Assembly: GCF_963678635.1 (NCBI RefSeq)
Contig: NC_087062.1
Location: 88,261,845 to 88,325,844 of the forward strand
DNA from: Symsagittifera roscoffensis
Lineage: Eukaryota; Xenacoelomorpha; Acoela; Convolutidae
Length of the DNA stretch: 64,000 nucleotides
Direction: 5' to 3'
Shown: positions 48,901 to 60,900 of the stretch, in pieces
How positions within the stretch are numbered: the first letter of the stretch is position 1
How the letters are laid out: the number at the start of each line of letters is the position of its first letter
The notes under the pieces: model-generated
Databases searched by the model: none
The model's input: the letters and a program-made list of their open reading frames with translations, nothing else
Told to the model about the DNA's origin: nothing
Program-made: the position numbers and the translations under genes

Positions 48901-51900
48901 TTGAGAAGAAAATTTAAAAATCGGTAATCGCTTTTAACTTCAATTTGAAGGCGCATTGTTTCGAGGCATTTAATTGATTAAGTTCGGCCTTAAATTACGG
49001 TCTTCTCTCCGGAATTTTGATGACAGCTCGTATCATGGTGAAGCCCCGAATATTGGGACTGCTTATTAAGGTCAATGACGTCGTGTTAGCTTCAAAAAGA
49101 TGGTGATATTTATTTTCATTTTTTATCGAAATCTTCCTCCACACGATTTGTAAAGTAAAGTGATATTTTTCACCTATAGCAAACAAAACGGCTCGTCTCA
49201 GGGCAAAACCTTGAATGTTGCTACTACCCATTAATTAGTCTCGAATAATTTTTGGTAATTGAAATATTGGCAAAACTATGAATTTTAAGGCTGATAATAT
49301 CAAAGTGTTAAAATTTGAGTCGTTAATGGAATTAATAATACCAAATAGCTCACCTCAACTCAATTTTGAAAGATTATGAGTGCGGATTTTTTTCCACCAC
49401 AAATACATAATTCGTGTATTGAAACAAAATTTGAAAGTTTTACTTCAGCAGCCGAGCCGCACTTCAGTCTAGTGCAAGCATTCTTGCTTAGAAATCCAAA
49501 GGTTTCCGGATCGATGCCCATACGCAGTGAACTTTTCTAAAATCGTTCTGAACAAAAGAACCACTCCAGGCATATATATTCCTCAATTTTTTTTCGGAAG
49601 TCGGAACAATAATTAAATAGACCAAATAGCATGCCTCAATTCAGTTTGGAACAGTTTCTAAGACGATTAAATCTCCGCTTACGCGTTAATAGCACGAAAG
49701 ATATCGCGTGTTAATTATCCCTAATAGGCCATCTTGATACCCGCATAATTTTAAGAAAACTGATCTTAGGTAAAATATATTTTAAAATTTGAGCTCAGAA
49801 CAACAATAATGTTTGGATGATGTAAACATATTTTGTCGAAAATAGTTAGTTAAAAAGTCGAAATTTGTCTGGAGAAAAACAACCACCCCGAGCTCAAATA
49901 TTCCGTTTTTTTTTCTTCGAAAGTCGGAAGAAAAAGTTGCTTTGTGCTGCGTGTAAAATAATTGATATGGAATGTCCAAAATTTCCAAAGTATAACTAAG
50001 TTAAAATCCTCCTCCCTAAATTCCTCTTGAGCCAAGTTACCGATATAAAAAAATCCGTCAAAAATTGCTAATTAAAAATTCGAAATTTGCCAGTAAAAGG
50101 TCACCGCGACCTCAAATAACCCGTCTCTATTTCCGAAAATCGGATTAGTTACGTTGGGTACGTAAGAAAAAGACGGAATTTTTATGCTCTGGTGGGTATT
50201 TTTTTCTCCAGACAAATTTCAAAATTTTAACTTGCAATTTTTTTTTGTGTATCATCCGATAGGCATTGTTGCTGTGAGCTCAAATCTATTTCAAAAAATA
50301 TTTCCCCGTTGATCATTTCTTGGTAAATTATGGGGGTTGAATGATTGCCAATTCGATACAATCAACGCGCGCGATACTTCGTGCTGTTAACGCGTAGCCG
50401 GAGATTTAATCCGTCTTAAAAGTCGTTTCAAACTGATTTGAGGCATGTTTTTTGGTCTATTTAATACTATGCGAAATATATCACATTGTACGTATAGATC
50501 TATTTGTAATATATTTTTTTCTTCTTTAGGTGTGGGTGGATTGTTTTTCGGAAATGAATTATTTTTCACTTATCAAATTTTGTAAAGCGTAACAGGGTGA
50601 CTAACTGGTCGGTAATTATTGACCAGTCGGTATTGGTTGGTGTTTGGTCTGTGTTTTTCAAAAGTCCGCAATAATGATGCTGTTTTGTAGCTATATGTAA
50701 ATTTGTATTGATGACAAAAAGTTAGCTGATAGTTCTGTGGTCGAATTTTTTAGAGTAAAGTAATGAGAAAGAGCACGCAGACGATCCATCTATAGGTATT
50801 ATCCTGTGCTTGAAACTTTTTCTAAAAATGACTTAGACAAATGTCAGGTCGATATTTTTCAGAAAATTGTTCTATAGAGCTTAAAAGGCAGTCGGAATTT
50901 TCAGAGCTTCGATCTGGCACGAGGAGTCTTGTTTTGTATTCAAATATCAAAAGTTCTTCCCTGCAACACCTAAATAAAACAAATAATCGGATGTTTTTCT
51001 TTATTTAAGCAGAAAATAGTTAAATGTGACTAATTTAATCAATTTATTTCCACTGCGAAACGAATTTTGAAGTTATTTCTACTTTTGTTGTTCTTAAACT
51101 TTGGAGAATCTGGCGTGTGCGTTCAAGCAATAGAATAAAGAGATAAGCGCTGAATTGATCCTGTTGTTCTGATAAAAGTCAGTTTTTTTTTGAATTAATG
51201 GTAAAATATAGGCCCCCAAATTGTGTTGTAACTTTAACTAATTTCATTCAGATTTTTACTTTAATATACTCCGTGTATATTGTTGTAGTCCCTCCTTGAA
51301 TATCACGTGTGAGACGGAGGTGTTTGAGGCGGTGATGCAGTGGGTGAAGGCCGAATTGGACGCCCGAAGTGAGCACCTGCTGGGTCTGATGAAGGAAGTG
51401 CGACTGGCCATGATGCCCAAACATTACCTCATAGCCACTGTCGAGGCAGACCCCACCTTCCACCAGGACCAGGTATAGAATTACATCCATTCACAGTTCG
51501 TTTTCTATTGAACTAGACAAGACAATATATATTTATCACATCACTCGTCTTTTTTAGTGTTTTGGCCTACACAAGTTTCTACACAGCACAGAATTTTGAG
51601 CAAATAGTTGCTTGTGTTTGCAAAGCTTAGAGTCTATAAAACATCGCTTTACAAAGTGGAAGAACGAAGTGAATTAGATTATACGGTGCGTATTCATAGG
51701 TTCTAAAATAAAAAATCAGTCTCATAGGTTCCAAAATAAAAAAGCAGTCGCATAAGTTCCAAATCTTTTCAATTGGTCAAAAGACTAAATTAGCCGAGTC
51801 TCTGTTTAAGGTCGCCGGTGGGCGCGCTACGTGCGCTCGCCGCTTGCTGCGATAACGGGCTCTAAATTTCGTATAGTCCTACCCTTTGGTGGCAAGCTCG

Positions 51901-54900
51901 CAACACGTTGGCGCGGCGGTCACTATTCTGCAGCTTGAGTTTATGCTGGTTGAACAGTAAACAATCAATCCATAAATTCGTTGGCTCCAATTTCAACCAA
52001 TCAGAATTCATGATGATAAATTTGGAACTTATGGACTGATTTTTTATTTTGGAACCTATGAATATTGGAACCTATGGGAAGTCACCGATTATACACGACC
52101 GAAAAAATATTATCGCGACTTGATTCATGATTTGTTTCCATGTTATCAAAAAACCGCCGGCCATAAATTGTTCTAGTAATTCAAAGAGCTTAAAGGGCAT
52201 CTATTTTCTCTGAAATTTCAATTTTGACATTTTCTTACCAAAAAAACAAGCAGTCTTTTATTCGGTTTGTTTGCTTTGCATTTAATGACTCTTTTCCAAC
52301 TGTCTGTTGGCTAGGTTCATTTGTTCTTGATGGGTTTTTAGTGCTTCCTTCATGATAGATTGGCCAACATCACAAAGTCCCTGAAAAGCATGTTTTGAAA
52401 CGCTAAGTTTTAGAAAAAATGTAGTAAAACGTAACAATCTAAATAAAGCTATGGTATCATCGCCATTTTAAAAATAATTTTTGAACTATGTTATTATCGC
52501 TCTTTTTAACCGCAGCGGTATGTTATTTTAAAGTTATTTTAATCACGTTCGCATATTAAGTTTCGCATGGTGCCATCGCCATTTTAAAAAGAATTCTAGA
52601 ACTATGGTACCATCACTCTTTTTAACCGCAGCGGTATGTTATTTTAAACTTATTTTTAATCTTTTTTGCATAAAAAGTTTCATGCGAAACAAAAAAAAAT
52701 TGAAAAACGATTAATTGCTTATGCGTTATTGTGTTAAAATTGGTAATTTGTAAAAAAAAATTATCTTCTGTTTTCTTGCGTTCATTGACTTTTTTTCAAC
52801 TGTCTGATTGCTATATTAGGAATTCCCGGCAGCATAAAAATTACTTATCGATATAGTTTTCTCAAATGGGTTAACTTTACGAAAGAAGTCACGATCAAAA
52901 ATAAAACATTATTTTTAAAAATTCAGAGCGTTAACATGATATATATTTTTTTCTCCGAGGTGTTCAACAATTTTCAACGTCGTTTCGGTTTCCATGTTCT
53001 TTTCACTTTTCCAACTGTCTGTTGGCTCTTTTGTATTTGGTTTCATGCTTTTTTTCAAACATTAGTGTATGAGATTAACATCAATTGGAATGAGTTATCG
53101 GTTTAAATATATATTTTTTTCAAATGAGCCTCACTGGTTGTTTTAATTAACTTGGTTGTTTTTCACAAGGACCTATGGTCTAATTGTTGGAACGCATAAA
53201 CAGAGTTTATAAATGTCGGTTCCCAGTGGGAAACCCGTGATTTTGTTAATCAGTTATTATAGGGTAAGCAAATTGCAGATTCGCTGGTCTTGTCGCCTAT
53301 CCCGTCGATGTTCGATATTTTCTAAAGGTGTATTTTCCATAAAATTAATGTGGTGTATTATGAATAAATTTCTTATTCTTTTAAGTAAATTTGGGTGTTA
53401 AAGAAAAATGAAGTTCTAGATCTTGTAATAACCAAAATAACTGTGACTGTGAATCTAAGTAATATAGTTTAGCAGGTCTATTTCAAAATTAGGATCAAGT
53501 TAACATCCTCTAAACGGATGGGGGGGATGTTAACTGGTCCCAAAATTATTTAAACAGTGTGTAAGCCCATGTTGAATTTGCTCATTGCAAGATTGTTTTC
53601 ATGAAGAATGAGAAGTAAATAATTTCATTACGAACAGTAAGAAAAATTAGCTTATTTTTCTAATTGAGGATAGTGAAAAGGCATTTATAAGACTGGCTTA
53701 GCGGCGGCGCCTAAGTAAGAAGTCAACAATCTGAAGAAAAGAGGCATTCATAATCAAAATATCTTAAATTAAAAGCTAAAAACAAAATTTAACAGTTGTG
53801 ACAAAGCCGTTTTTTTTTCTGATTAGTGAAGTCACTTAATAAACTCCACTCGGTGAAGCCACTTAACAAACTACTTAATAGAGGGAATCAAGTCCAGGGT
53901 AGCCAAGATCAATTGATTTAAAAAAAAACGCTCAAAACCTTTTAAGCGTTAATAATTGTTTCAAAACATGTTTAAAATCAAAATTTAGGCAATTGTTTTA
54001 AAGCTCGACTTATGAATCATTTCCTTCTTTTTTCAGGGGTGTCGTGAGCTGCTGAACCAAGCGAAGAGTTACCACCTGCTGGAAAGTAGCAGAGGAGTAG
54101 GGGCACTGGGACTGGGCATGCATCCGGACAAGATCATCCCCAGGCATGCAACTGCTGGTGAGTTGAGCAGCTATATCAATAAACTCCTCAGTTGTTGTTT
54201 TTAATGAAGTTTTTCCTTTTTGATCTAGTTGTATAAAAAATTGAGTAGTTATACAGTTTTTTCTCAATTGGGTTAGTTTTTTTCTCCATGCGATTTGTCG
54301 AGCATAATGTTTTACGGTCATTCCGCTTTTTTTCTAAGTAACTCAGGTTTTAGTGCAAGAAATTATGGTTCTTAGGGTTTTAAGTTCTTTGTATCTTTTG
54401 GATGCCCTGAGCTCCAGTGTAAAAAGATGTAAGCCCTGCTATCCTTTTTTCTGTCCAATTTTGCAGGTTTAAAATTTTCAAATTGTTGGATTAAATGAGG
54501 CGCAAGTTTATGCGGTTATTTATGGCGATAACGCGTCAGCGCGGCGATGTAATACAAACCTGTTCAAATAATTGCTCCAAATAAAATAAACTTAATTGAG
54601 TTGACTAAAATTATCCCTAATAGACTCGAGTTTAGACGCGAGCTTTAAGGACGCAGGTTTTTAGACGCATGTTTTTTTTGAAACTGGAAGGTAGTTTTTT
54701 TCGCTTTCCTTAAATTGATTAAATTTTTATCCAATGAACAATTATACGGCTAGTTCCTTGTTTTCTAAAGCAAAGTTTTTGCTAAGTATCGAAATCATAA
54801 TTTTGATGGGAATTTGAATATCCTTTGCAAATACCGACGCTCTTTAGCCTGTAATTCTTATTTTGTAGACTTTTGGAAGTTCATTAAATGAGCTTTCGTC

Positions 54901-57900
54901 AATTAGCTTGTTGGGTTGAATTATGCTCGATTTTATGCATTTATTTATGATATCCATAGCGGAAGCGCAACTTGTTTGTGCTATTTATTTCAACTTTTAA
55001 AGCGCTTAAATAATGATTCCAAATAGAATTAAGTAAGCTAGTGGGTCCCAATAAATTCTATTTTACACTCAAATTGTATTCTCCAGTACATGCTACTTTT
55101 TGAAGTAGATTTTCTTTCAAGGCATATTTTTGCATTTTTTTTTTGAAATTTTGATCTTTCAAGAGCTACTTGATGCCATTTTTGCTTGTGTTTGCGAAGT
55201 GCAGCTTCGCCTCTGTGAAGAAACGGTGTCAATGACAACCAGTACAGAAGTTCAAAGAGCCTTAAGCTGGTGTAGTATTACATTTTGCCTTTAGAAACAT
55301 ATTCACTAATCACTTATGCGCGTTGTCAATATTGAGACTCGGCAATTTGTTGGAATATGTTATACGCAGTTGCATGCATTTATCTATGATGCTCAACTAT
55401 TAAGCTCAACTTATTTGAGCGCGACGGGTCATCTGAATTTTAATGCGCTCAAATAATCAATGAAAATTGAATCGAGGCAAGCAAATTAGTGTCTACTATT
55501 TGTGCTCGGGGTGGTTTTTTCTCCAGACAGTTTTTTTTTGTTCCGACTTTCGAAGAGAGCGCGGAGTGTTCATGCTTGGCGTGGTGTTTTTCTTATTCAG
55601 ACAATTTTTCACTATTTACACAAGCTAGTTAAGAAGTGGATTTTGTTCAGGATTTGGTTCGACTTTGATTTCTGTTTAAGTTCACTTTTTTCTTTTGCTT
55701 TCACAAGCGAAGCGTAGAGTATAATTACGAAAAAAATTTGGCTTTTTGTTTTGAATTTTTTTATTCAATGCTCTCGAATACTAGATGCACAAATCTGAGA
55801 TGAAAATTTTAATCAAAAGATCAAACAATGGGGATATCCCCTTCTCAAGTGGCTATTCCTTAATATTCGTAGAAAAAAAGATATGGCCTCAGTTAAGCCA
55901 CCATTTCTCAAAAACTACCCTGTCAAATTGGAGATGAAGGGTTCAACCGAAAGAAAAATCAGTTATGCGAATCTTATCGGCGAAAGCGGCTATGCCCTGC
56001 GTTTTAATAAAAAATATGGCCTTAGAAAATGTCCAATTTTTGAAATTCTGCCCGTTTTTTGGAAAGTTAATCTTTTTAAACAAAAAACTAACTTGCTGAT
56101 ACTGAGGCTGATAGTTCATTCAAACTAACATGATGCTTCGATTTTTCCTGTATAATCTGTTTTGCTCTATTTGTAGAAAAGCTGATATGGACTTCGGAAA
56201 AATCCATTTTGGGAAATTTTTTACCGTTTGTTTTACTAAGAAATTTCATCACTGTTCCTGAACACTAACTAAATCTGATATCAAGGGTTCATTCTATAAA
56301 TCAGGGTGTGGACGTCTGCCCTGCATAAGAGCCTATTCCCATGCTTAATGAGAAATATTTATGAATCTAAGAAAAGTCAAAGTTTGAATTTTTGATCAAT
56401 TTTGGAATCTTTTCACTTTTCGAAAACTACTGACCCAAATCTGAGATAAAGTTTTCAATTGAATGAGCGAATAGTAGTTTTCTCTTTTAAATAAGCGGCT
56501 AAACCCCTCCATAAGCAGAGAAATCACTAGGGTGTTACGTAAAGCCCATTTTTTGAGAATTACGTACAATTACGTATCAGAACAATATGTTATTAAAGTA
56601 TTGAAACAGGTGGATTCAGCATTAGCTGGGCTGCTATGTTAATTCCAAGTGACTGCGGCGCAGAAGTGATGACTTCATACTCTTAATCAACAGGTTGGAG
56701 GTTTAAATCCGGATTTTTGAATTAGTTTTTTTTTGGTCGAATAATTGCTGCGAAGCATTGTCAGTTTGATAGATACTGTAGCTGCTTTATTGATTGGTCG
56801 CTAGTGTTAGTAAAATTACAAGAGGTTGTGTTTCAGATGTGAGTACATGATTCTCCTAATCTCACTAAAAATTTTTCAAGGTTTTTAAATCTTTTTCTGA
56901 TTTCACTTTGTTTTGCCTGTTTAGAGCTGTTTTTTGCATTTTCCTCGCTTGTGCCTGCGAAGCGCAGCTTTGCCTCTGTGTTAACTAAGTGTTTTTAGGA
57001 AAATTTTTAAAACATCTGAAATATTTTGTTTTCTTGAGCTCAAATTTGAAAAGATGTTTCACCCGTAATATTTTTTGTAAAATATTGGGGTTTAAAAATT
57101 GATAATTTAGCCAAGTTGTGATAATTAACGCGCGATAAATTGCGGATGTATAACACGGGTAAGCTGCAGCTTAATGTGTTCCAAGCTGAGTTAAGGCCAG
57201 CAATTTAATCCTTTAAAAACAATACGAGAGGCTAAACAAACCCTTTGTGTTTTACATAGCGTTAGGGGAATAAATTGAAGAAAAAAATGGAATCATTTAT
57301 TTCGCCAATTATTCAACCAAAGGACTTTTTATTTGATCTGAAAATGCAGTCGGAGCATTCAGGTTTGCGCCCTGATATGCGGAAAGTCTTGCTTTTCATC
57401 TGGCTGTTTTTGGCAGTTTTTTATACAATCTGAACGATTATGATATTCGAAGGTCTAATTTAAAAAAAGAACTTATTCTGGACCATTTGTTCTGAAGTTT
57501 GGTTTAAATTTGGGACTATTTTGATGAGAATGATTCAATGTAGGATAATCAACGCGTGATTAATTTCGTCCGATTAAAGCGTAAGCGGCAAATTAAACTA
57601 TTCTAAATTGAATTGAGGCAATCAATTTTCTATTATTAGTAGGTTACCAGAAGCAAAGATATCACTTTTTTTTACATGAAATGGGGTGTGGGGGATAAAA
57701 TTAAGAAATATCGTTGAACAAAAATGGGAAAACAAAATTTTTTGTTTTCGGGAATTTTTTCAAACAAAAAATGATTTTGGTCGACGCTAAAAGCAGTCGG
57801 ATAAATCAGTGCATTGCCCTGATACGAGCAGTTTGATACTCTTGAAGTTTTTTGTGCGAGTCATATGTCTGTATTCTCGAGCAGTTTTGTCTTTTAAGAG

Positions 57901-60900
57901 CTACTTTTGGCCGGTTTTTCCGCTTTTATTTGCTGAGCATAGCTTCGTTGTGTAACAAAAAAATGGCACAACAGTTCGCGCTTCTATTGAGTTCTAAAAC
58001 AAATTGGAGAATTCCGTGCAGATTGAAAACTACCCATTCTCAATTTGGGTTAGTGCAATGAAAACGCTTCAGTTTTACCATGAAGGTTCTTGAAAGTAAT
58101 GAATCTTCGCAGTGAAGTTATTTGTTTTCAGAATTTTGAAAGATGAAAATTTGAACGACTGGTTTCTTGGGATCTTTTAGTTCATTAAAATGGGTCCTTT
58201 GGCTATACTGTTTTAGTTTCAATTTGATTCGGTCTCGGTGTGTCATGACTCAAATGAATTTACAAGTGTTGTTATATTTCCGAGTTGAATCAGCATTTGG
58301 AAAAAAAATAAAAATTACTTAATTAGCTATTTGACATGATAAATTTTCTTGCTGGCTTTTGATATTTTTTGTAGCCAGTCGGCTTTTAAACCTCGCTCAC
58401 CTTGCTTATTATGACCACGTGTTTTTGCTGTATCGGTTTTGAAAACCTGTTCCTTCTTGAGCTGAAGCTTTGACACATTCAATGACACATCTAACTAAAG
58501 CAACTCAACTGAATAAATAAATAGTCCACGTTTTATTACTAAAAAATTGCGCTTTCGGCTCGCACTCGCCCCTTCAAATTACAGTGTATTGGCGCCAAAG
58601 GCACCTTTGGAAAAGGATTTGATTAAGTCGGTCGAAAGTGGATGTCGTAAATTAAAGTAGTATCAAAGGGGGAAATTAAAGTAGTATCAAAGGGGGAAGA
58701 TACTTTAGGGTTTGACTCGAACAAATTTGTGCTCAACTTTCGAGCTCAATTCCATTAAATGTTGGTTTAGTGTTTTATCCGCTTAAATTTTACCTGATAT
58801 GTGAAAACCCTTTAAGACAGATAGGACAGTTCGCTCAATCAAGAAGAGGTTTGCTTCATAATAAGGAGATCGATTTCCGTAGTCGGCTAGTTTTTTTCGT
58901 TAATTCTGAAAGCTTATTTGCTTTTGTATTTTCGAAAAATTTTAATGCAATTTATGATGTTGAAAACGTGAGGCGATTTATTTATGCATGGTGAATTATC
59001 CCGCACTCAAAATTGTTCCAAGTTGAATTGAGGCAAGCTAATTGGTCTCATTAATTCCCTATCAGGCTCAAATTTTAATCAATGAAAAGTTTAAGATCTC
59101 TTTAACTATTTCCCTCTTGCAAAAGGGGGGATTCGTTACGAGGTACAAAACGGTTACCGTTGAGTTATTTCATTTTAGAGATGGCAATTCGTTACTACGT
59201 AGCAAAGGGGGATAGTTAAATAGATCCAAAGCTTATCCCTTTTGCGACCGAGGATGTATTGTAAAAGATACCCTGAAATTGAACTTTAATCTTGTTCAAT
59301 TTGTATTTAATGTCTCAATTCGCAGGTTTTTATTTCTTTTTCATTTCAAGTTTAATTTATGGTGTCAAAATTTTGTTTTGTTATTCGAAATGGATGCAAC
59401 ATCAAAGGAAACTTATGTCTCTAATCTGACAAAAGCTCATAGCAACCTTTCAGGGGTGGGGCGGATTCTCTCAGCCAGTTTTCGGCCGACCGACTGTCAA
59501 TAAAACGTTCTATATACTAAACAATATATACTAAATTTTTGAGGGAGCGCCCCAAAAAAACGCAATGTTTCCGTGAAAACCTACCTTTATGTGTTTTATC
59601 CAGTTTTTCAACAAACTTGCCTGCGGTGCGAATTCTTTGCCAAAACAGGATCTTAGGGGATCTAATACGAGTATAGTATCTTAGGGGATCACGATCTAGT
59701 ATTTTGGGAGAGCTCGGAATATCAATTTGGTCAGAAAATCAACCCCCCAAATGAAAAAAAAAAATCATAGATCCGTCTTTGCAACCTTCAATGAATTTGT
59801 TCATGAGTATGTTTATTTTCTGTTATAGGGGTGTTGTTCTGTATTGGGGGCAGAGGTGCTACCGGGGACCCCTTCAGGACGACGGAAGTGTACAACCCAC
59901 TGAGTAGGAAGTGGTTCCACATAGCCGAGATGAGCACCAAGCGCAGACATGTAGGAGTGTGCAGCATAGGCGGCAAGGTAAAAATACGGGACACTCCAAA
60001 ATAGATCAGGATAGTAGGCTATAATTAGAAAGACCATGTAGAAATATGGGATTTGAACCTCCTATTTACTGATTGATAGTTTCGCTAGATGTTTGTGTAG
60101 GGCCTGTTTTGGTAACTCAACTCTCAATTGCAATGACTTCTGCTTTTTGATATTCCCTGCAGAACGAATAAGATTTCAAAGACTATTAATTTTTTTACGG
60201 CAACGATTCAAAAAAAATTTGGTCTCATCTGTTCTGACTGCTCTGTTCAAAGTTCTAAAAAATCCAATTTTGATAGCGTTCCCAACGACCAGGCCCAGTT
60301 GTTATTGGCTTTCATATCCATTGGCTGTGTTTAAAGGATTGAATTATTAAGAGTAATGAACGTAGTGAAGACTCTTATATAGGTCTTGCAGATTTTTTTT
60401 TTCAGGAAAAATTCTCAAAATGTGCATTAAAGTCTCTAATTACTACAGATGTGCATTCATACATATTGATGCATTTATGAATGCACTTCTGTATATATGC
60501 ACTTTTTGAGTTCAGTTGAAATTCATCTGCTGAAAGTTACTTAAATAGCACTCTTCAAATACGAACGTGGAAATGGTGGAAAAAACGTGAACGATTTCTA
60601 ATTTCGAAAAAGGAATTCAGTTTTTAGATTTCCAGCGGAATAAAAACTTTACCTATTGATCCAGTTTTCTCTAGTTGGGTTCATGTTATCAAAAAAGCGC
60701 TAATCATAAATTGAGCTTAAAGGGCTTCTTTTTTGTTCTTCTTTGACTTCGAAAGTTTTATGTTTACTTGCATTCATTGCTCTTTTCCAATCTTTGATTA
60801 ACTATGTTTCCAATAACGGAATAGATGCGATTTTTGGTTCGGTTGCTTTAGTTTTCCACGCAAAATCAGGTACCACTAATAATCATCGGACTGATTTGAG

